A stretch of DNA of 42,928 bases, from positions 1-42,928 of the forward strand of contig NZ_JAMBOG010000025.1 of NCBI RefSeq assembly GCF_023715525.1, read 5' to 3'. The notes under the pieces were generated by a model. That model saw only the letters and a program-made list of their open reading frames with translations, had not been told where the DNA came from and did not search any database. This DNA is from Kocuria rosea. Lineage in GTDB: Bacteria > Actinomycetota > Actinomycetes > Actinomycetales > Micrococcaceae. Of this stretch, positions 38,857 through 42,928 are shown piece after piece. Every line of letters starts with the position of its first letter. The stretch's first letter is position 1. A program made the position numbers and the translations under genes.

Positions 38857-40021
38857 CCCCGGACGGGCCCGCCGGGAGGGGCCGCCACGGACGGGCCCCG
38901 GCGGCGGCGGCCCCCATCGCGTCGACGGTCGCCGCCGTGCGGGCCAGGGACGCCGCGTCCTCCTCCGGCGACCGGCATCCGGCGTCCGCGGGCAGGGCGC
39001 ACCACCGGACCGGGTCGACGGTGAGGACGTGCGGGATCCACACGGGGGCCTCCGCCGTCCAGCGGCCGCCCTCGCGGGTGAAGGTGGCGCTGACGGTCAG
39101 GCCCTCGTTGTTGACCGGCACCCGGGTGGCGTGCTCGGAGAGGCTGTTGCCCAGGCCGTGCACGATCCAGGTGTCCCCGTGCTTCTCGATCGGCAGCACC
39201 GAGTGCGTGTGGTGGCCGTAGACGAGGTCGAACTGCCCGCTGTCGGCCAGCGCGTGGCCGACCTCGAGCTGCCGGGCGCTGGGCACGGAGGCGTACTCGT
39301 CCCCAGCGTGCACCGCGGCCAGCACGATCTCCGCCCCCTGTTCCCGGGCCGCGCGCGCCCGGCGCACCATCGCCGGCACGTCCAGCAGGTCCACCCGCCA
39401 GGCGGCGTCCGGGACGTTGCCGTTGAGCCCGTACGTGCCGGTGACCACCCCGACCCCCACCCCGTTCGCGTCGAGGACCAGGGGGCGGGCGGCGTCGGCG
39501 GCCGTGCGGTAGGAGCCGGTGTGCGCGATCCCGCCGTCGTCGAGGGTCTCCAGGGTGCGCTCCAGCCCCGCGGCGCCGGCGTCGAGGGAGTGGTTCGTGG
39601 CGGTCGTGCAGGCGTCGTAGCCGATCCCCGCGAGCGCGGGCACGATCTGCGGCGGCACGCTGAACGCGGGGTAGCCGGTGAACGGGCCGCCGGGCCCGGC
39701 CAGCGGCGTCTCCATGTCGCAGATCGCGAGGTCGGCGTCCTGCGTGAACGGGCGCAGTCCGGCCACGAGGGGGCCGAAGTCCAGGCGCCCGGCGCCGTCG
39801 GCCTCGGCCTGCGCCCACAGGCCCGGGTGCAGCAGGACGTCCCCGGTGACCACGACCTCCACCTCGTCCGGACCCGCCGGAGCGCTCGCAGCTGACGGCG
39901 GCGCCGTGCTCCCGCCACCCGGGGCGGGCCCGGCCGTGCCGCAGCCGCCGAGCACGGGGAGCACGCCGAGCAGCGGGACCGCCACGAGGGCGCGGCGGGA
40001 ACGGGGCGGGCGCGAGGTCAT
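38852..40021 (-). CDS. CapA-like metallophosphatase lipoprotein
   Basis: A 389-residue protein with ATG at 40021. LVAVPLLGVLPVLGGCG is a lipoprotein signal with lipobox LGGC. VTGDVLLHPGLWAQ, CDMETPLAG, TTATNHSLDAG and VHAGDEY, then VYGHHTHSVLPIEKHGDTWI, are the metal-binding motifs of the PGA-cap/CapA family (calcineurin-like phosphoesterase fold). Such proteins belong to poly-gamma-glutamate or capsule systems, but no capB/capC gene occurs here. TACCCT 6 nt before the ATG suggests a leaderless message. Its stop codon lies inside the IS target duplication. Confidence 0.85.
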   Translation of the reverse strand: MTSRPPRSRRALVAVPLLGVLPVLGGCGTAGPAPGGGSTAPPSAASAPAGPDEVEVVVTGDVLLHPGLWAQAEADGAGRLDFGPLVAGLRPFTQDADLAICDMETPLAGPGGPFTGYPAFSVPPQIVPALAGIGYDACTTATNHSLDAGAAGLERTLETLDDGGIAHTGSYRTAADAARPLVLDANGVGVGVVTGTYGLNGNVPDAAWRVDLLDVPAMVRRARAAREQGAEIVLAAVHAGDEYASVPSARQLEVGHALADSGQFDLVYGHHTHSVLPIEKHGDTWIVHGLGNSLSEHATRVPVNNEGLTVSATFTREGGRWTAEAPVWIPHVLTVDPVRWCALPADAGCRSPEEDAASLARTAATVDAMGAAAAGARPWRPLPAGPSGG

Positions 40022-40027
40022 GGGACG

Positions 40028-40033
40028 AGGGTA
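40028..40033 (-). promoter_or_regulatory. Putative -10 box of a leaderless CapA-like message
   Basis: TACCCT on the minus strand, 6 nt before the ATG at 40021. The same hexamer and nearly the same spacing occur before the AraC gene at 27020. Confidence 0.45.
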
Positions 40034-40053
40034 GGCCACGGCACCCGCGGGGA

Positions 40054-40779
40054 TCAGGAGAGGACGGTGGTCCAGGCCTCGCGGTCCTCCGGGCGGGGCG
40101 GGACGTAGTCGCTGGGGATGACCTCCGCGGGCGCCGGGTGGGCGCGGGCCTTGAGCTCGAGCATCCGCTGCACGTCGTCCAGGGGCGTGGGCGAGTTGTC
40201 GGCGCGCAGGTCGACGTCGAGCAGCACGGGGTACTGGAAGCCCGCGAGGGTGTCGGCCACGAGGACGGCGGCGCTCTGCTGGCCGCGCCGGTCCCCGCCC
40301 GCGTCGAGGCCGGCCTGCAGGACCTGGATCAGCACGTCGGCCATCTCCAGGCTGGTCAGCCCGGGAACGGCCAGGCCCTGTTCGGCGGCGTCGCGCATGT
40401 CGTCGATCACCTCGGGCCCGGCCAGGAGGTTGCCGACGACCACGAAGTCCTGGCCCACCGCCCCGCCGGCCCAGGACTCGCACCGGTCACCGGTGTACTG
40501 CGCCCCGGGGCCGTGCACGGGCAGGGCCGCGACCTGCCGCATGGGCAGGTCCGGGTCCACGGCGGGCAGCGCCCGCACGGCCTCCTCGGCGGTGCGCCCG
40601 TGGTGCAGGGAGCGGAGCATCTCGTAGCGCAGCCGCCGGTTCGTCCACGCCTGCGAGGCCACGACCCCGGCGGTGGGCACGAGCGCCGGCACGGCGTTGC
40701 CCACCGCCAGGGAGTAGCTCGCCGTGGCGGCTCCCAGCAGCCGGGAGTCGGCGGTGCGGGCGATCACGGTGTAGGTCAA
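40054..40779 (-). CDS. DUF1028 domain protein
   Basis: A 241-residue protein. I choose the TTG at 40779: AGGAGGT lies 6 nt before it and the product TYTVIARTADSRLLGAATAS starts like DUF1028 proteins. The longer open frame has no support. SLAVGNAVPALVPTAGVVASQAWTN and the DFVVVGNLLAG stretch fit the family, which has an Ntn-hydrolase-like fold. Function is not established; some members sit with peptidase or amidase genes. A CapA-like gene follows 32 bp downstream with its own -10 box. Confidence 0.82.
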   Translation of the reverse strand: MTYTVIARTADSRLLGAATASYSLAVGNAVPALVPTAGVVASQAWTNRRLRYEMLRSLHHGRTAEEAVRALPAVDPDLPMRQVAALPVHGPGAQYTGDRCESWAGGAVGQDFVVVGNLLAGPEVIDDMRDAAEQGLAVPGLTSLEMADVLIQVLQAGLDAGGDRRGQQSAAVLVADTLAGFQYPVLLDVDLRADNSPTPLDDVQRMLELKARAHPAPAEVIPSDYVPPRPEDREAWTTVLS

Positions 40780-40997
40780 CGGGTACCTCCTGGGCCACGG
40801 CTGCGGCGTCGGCTCGTCCTGGGCGGGTTCTCGGCGGGCCGGCGGGAACCCTGCTTCGCTCTTCTCGCTGGGCCCGGTCGGCCACGCCGCCCGCCGGGCA
40901 GCGCCGCGCCGGGTCCGGGCCGAACGGCTCCTTCCTATCACCGGGAGGCGGCGGATGGCACGCGGAGCCCGGGGCTGCGCCCGGACGACCGGGACCG

Positions 40998-41849
40998 CTA
41001 CCAGGCCGGGCTGCCGGGCTCGGCCTCCGGCCCGGCCTCGAGCTCGGCCACGACGGGGAAGTGGTCGGAGGCCCAGGTGCCGCGGGGACGCTCGGCCACC
41101 ACGCGGGCGCCGAGCACCTGCACCGGGCCCCGGTGCAGGATCCAGTCCAGGCGCGGGGTGCGGGGCCCCGGCTCGCGGTAGCGGTGGAAGGTCCCGGGGG
41201 CGTCCGCGGGCAGGACGTCGCGCAGGCCCCCGGCCAGCGCCGCGTCCCAGGTGCGGGAGCGGCCGGCGGGGGCGTTCATGTCCCCCAGCAGCAGCAGCGG
41301 CCCGTCCCACCCGAGCTGGGCCGGCTGGAGGGCGGCCAGCGCCCGCAGCCGCGAGCGCTCCGACCAGGGGTCCAGGTGGGTCGCCAGGACCCGCCACCGC
41401 ACCCGGGTCCGCCGGTCCAGGAGGTCCGCCCTGACGGCGGTGCGGGGACACGGCTGGCCGGGCCACTTGGAGCCGGGCACGTCGGGGGTGGGCGAGAGCC
41501 ACTGCTGGTGCCAGTCGAGGATCTCGAAGCGGCCGGTGTCCACGGCCAGCAGGCACCGCTCGCCCCGCTGGGCCGCGTCGCGGCCGCGGCCCAGCAACGC
41601 GTGGCCCGGGCCGAAGGCCTCCCGCAGCGGGTGCAGCTGCTCGGGGACGACCTCCTGCAGGGCGGCGAGACCGGGACGGTGCGCGCGGAGCACCGCCTGG
41701 ACGGCGGGCAGGCGGGTGAACCAGGCGTCGGGGGCGCCCCGGCGGTACCGGGGCAGCGGGCGACGGACGTTGAAGGTCATGGCCGTGAACGCGCCGCGGC
41801 CCCGCGGACCGGGTCGGTCGGCGGGGCCGGGGCGGGCGGTGGCGCTCAC
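40998..41849 (-). CDS. Endonuclease/exonuclease/phosphatase family protein (second copy)
   Basis: A 283-residue relative of the protein at 36933. FTAMTFNVRRPLPRYR, LAALQEVVPEQ, LLGDMNAPAGR and SDHFPV mark the metal and catalytic residues. GTG at 41849 is 16 bp after the dps stop, so it may be cotranscribed with dps; ATG at 41780 is an alternative start, but neither has a good ribosome site. No signal peptide is visible. The two copies share only motifs, so they are not recent duplicates. Confidence 0.8.
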   Translation of the reverse strand: MSATARPGPADRPGPRGRGAFTAMTFNVRRPLPRYRRGAPDAWFTRLPAVQAVLRAHRPGLAALQEVVPEQLHPLREAFGPGHALLGRGRDAAQRGERCLLAVDTGRFEILDWHQQWLSPTPDVPGSKWPGQPCPRTAVRADLLDRRTRVRWRVLATHLDPWSERSRLRALAALQPAQLGWDGPLLLLGDMNAPAGRSRTWDAALAGGLRDVLPADAPGTFHRYREPGPRTPRLDWILHRGPVQVLGARVVAERPRGTWASDHFPVVAELEAGPEAEPGSPAW

Positions 41850-41865
41850 GGTCGGGGGCGGTGCA

Positions 41866-42429
41866 CTACTGGGCCGCGGACTCCGCGGCGCCCCGCTCGG
41901 TGCTCTCCCCGCCGTGCTGGAGGACGCCGCCGCTGTTCTCGAGGTGGGCGCGCATGAACCACTGGAACAGCTCGAGCTCCTTGACCTGGCCGATGAGGAT
42001 GTCCTCGGTGATCGGGTCGAGCTCGCCGACCTTCTCGATGGCCCCGCGGTGGTCCTCGATCACGCCGTTGTACACGACGTCCAGGGCGGCGAAGTGCTCC
42101 ACGCCGGTGGCCCGGTTGACGGAGTAGTCGTCCCAGGTGCGGGCCTGCACGAGGTCCCCGGGCAGGCCGCTGGGGCCCACGCCCATGGTCGCCATGCGCT
42201 CGGCGAGCTCGTCGACGAAGCCGCGGACGAGCTCGATCTGCGGGTCCAGCATCTCGTGGACGGAGATGAAGTTGGGGCCCACCACGTTCCAGTGGGCGTG
42301 CTTGAGGGTCAGCTGCAGGTCGTTGAGGGCGTGCAGGCGCTGCTGGAGGGTCTGCGCGACCTCGTGGCCGTCCTCGGTGGAGAGGCCGGGCACGGTGTAG
42401 GGGGCAGAGCGCGGGTTCTGGGCGGCCAT
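41866..42429 (-). CDS. dps: Dps-type ferritin-like DNA protection protein
   Basis: A 187-residue protein with ATG at 42429 after AAGGAGA. The four-helix bundle carries ferroxidase ligands His46, His58, Asp73 and Glu77, the exact H-x11-H-x14-D-x3-E spacing of the Dps inter-subunit site. Dodecamers bind DNA and oxidise Fe(II) with peroxide. The ~20-residue C-terminal tail is acidic, so DNA binding through it is doubtful. It has a clear promoter (42520-42548) and a leader hairpin (42492-42507, GCTCGC-GACA-GCGAGC). Confidence 0.92.
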   Translation of the reverse strand: MAAQNPRSAPYTVPGLSTEDGHEVAQTLQQRLHALNDLQLTLKHAHWNVVGPNFISVHEMLDPQIELVRGFVDELAERMATMGVGPSGLPGDLVQARTWDDYSVNRATGVEHFAALDVVYNGVIEDHRGAIEKVGELDPITEDILIGQVKELELFQWFMRAHLENSGGVLQHGGESTERGAAESAAQ

Positions 42430-42519
42430 GGGTTCGTCTCCTTCTTCCGGCCCGCCGGCGTCCGGCAGGCCTCGATCGACACCTGTGAGTTGCTCGCGAC
42501 AGCGAGCCGTCCGCCCCCC

Positions 42520-42548
42520 ACTATGGCACGCCGCCCCCGGACTGTCAG
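42520..42548 (-). promoter_or_regulatory. Promoter of dps
   Basis: CTGACA (42543-42548) and CATAGT (42520-42525) on the minus strand, 17 bp apart. The leader of about 85 nt holds the small hairpin at 42492-42507. Confidence 0.6.
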
Positions 42549-42583
42549 CACCCTGTCATTCGCTGTCCGCGATATCGAAGGCC

Positions 42584-42612
42584 TTGTCACCACCTCGGAG
42601 CGCTGGTTGTCT
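42584..42612 (+). promoter_or_regulatory. Leaderless promoter of the small acidic gene
   Basis: TTGTCA (42584-42589), 17 bp, TTGTCT (42607-42612), then 6 nt to the ATG at 42619. Confidence 0.5.
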
Positions 42613-42618
42613 GGACCC

Positions 42619-42855
42619 ATGAACACGACACCCGCCTCCGGCGACCGGATCCCCGACGACCCCCACCTGGCCGACGACGTCGGCGTGCCCGACACCCCCG
42701 CGCGGGATCTCGAGACCGCCCCGGAGCCCAGCGGCCTGACCAACGCCGGCCAGCGCATCCCCGGCGTGAGCGACGCCGGGGAGCCCGCCCACGAGGTCAC
42801 GGGCGACGACCAGGACCCGGCCGCGGGCGCCTACCAGCCCCCGACCTCGGACTGA
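42619..42855 (+). CDS. Small acidic disordered protein (78 aa), function unknown
   Basis: Begins at ATG behind a well-spaced promoter. Rich in Asp, Glu, Pro, Gly and Ala with no hydrophobic core (RIPDDPHLADDVGVPDTPA, then VTGDDQDPAAGAYQ). Divergent from dps, separated by 189 bp. It recalls the other small acidic protein at 13252 in composition, though not in sequence. A terminator lies 29 bp downstream. Coding status is supported by promoter, terminator and composition, not by a known family. Confidence 0.6.
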   Translation: MNTTPASGDRIPDDPHLADDVGVPDTPARDLETAPEPSGLTNAGQRIPGVSDAGEPAHEVTGDDQDPAAGAYQPPTSD

Positions 42856-42884
42856 GCGCGGAAGTTCCCGCGCCCCGCCCCTCA

Positions 42885-42912
42885 GCGGCGGCACCCAGGG
42901 GGGTGCCGCCGC
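42885..42912 (+). terminator. Terminator after the small acidic gene
   Basis: A perfect 12-bp stem (42885-42896 with 42901-42912), loop AGGG. It may also end a gene entering from the right edge on the minus strand. Confidence 0.7.
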
Positions 42913-42928
42913 GACGCTGTGCCCCATG

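Overview
The window is about 43 kb of very GC-rich DNA, densely packed with mostly short operons on both strands. Several features suggest an actinobacterium of the Micrococcaceae, probably Kocuria or a close relative: the ~1640-residue NAD-glutamate dehydrogenase, frequent GTG/TTG starts, many -10 boxes 6-8 nt from the start codon (leaderless messages), a MobA-DUF6457-MoeA cluster and several small acidic Micrococcaceae-type proteins. The genus is inferred from gene content, not from a marker gene.

Region by region. 1-2.5 kb: molybdenum cofactor operon (3' end of moaD, mobA, DUF6457, moeA), closed by a strong terminator. 2.5-5.8 kb: DUF456 membrane protein, BCCT osmolyte transporter, membrane-anchored lytic transglycosylase. 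5.8-12.9 kb: a minus-strand block of histidine phosphatase, NAD-GDH and a CrtI-like flavin oxidoreductase. 13-18.2 kb: small hydrophilic proteins, an SRPBCC-epimerase fusion (TIGR01777), a DUF2382 stress protein, and a PLDc_N/TPR/aldo-keto reductase run. 18.4-21.9 kb: a two-gene catabolic operon of an MHS-type transporter and a QuiC1-type 3-dehydroshikimate dehydratase behind a palindromic operator. 21.9-26.6 kb: a long hairpin element, thioesterase, DUF218 protein, two orphan small genes sharing a perfect 18-bp inverted repeat, alpha/beta hydrolase, YdjM-like hydrolase and formate/nitrite-type channel. 26.6-32.4 kb: tRNA-Leu(CAG), two tandem AraC-type regulators, SDR, RNase Z and a secreted M14 carboxypeptidase. 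32.7-37.8 kb: short-form serA, then a GH65 phosphorylase fused to a degenerate HAD domain and overlapping an endonuclease/exonuclease/phosphatase gene. 37.8-38.9 kb: an intact IS481-family insertion sequence with a 6-bp target duplication. 38.9-42.9 kb: CapA-like lipoprotein, DUF1028 protein, a second endonuclease/exonuclease/phosphatase protein, Dps, and a divergent small acidic protein.

The most coherent functional units are the Moco operon, the dehydroshikimate uptake/dehydration pair and the GH65/phosphatase pair. I found no CRISPR array, prophage, toxin-antitoxin or recognisable defence island. The least explained items are regulatory: the symmetric hairpin between the two orphan genes at 23.6 kb, the 32-bp-arm hairpin at 21.9 kb, the alternative leader structures before the glutamate dehydrogenase, and the insertion-sequence hairpin that would hide the transposase ribosome site in read-through RNA.
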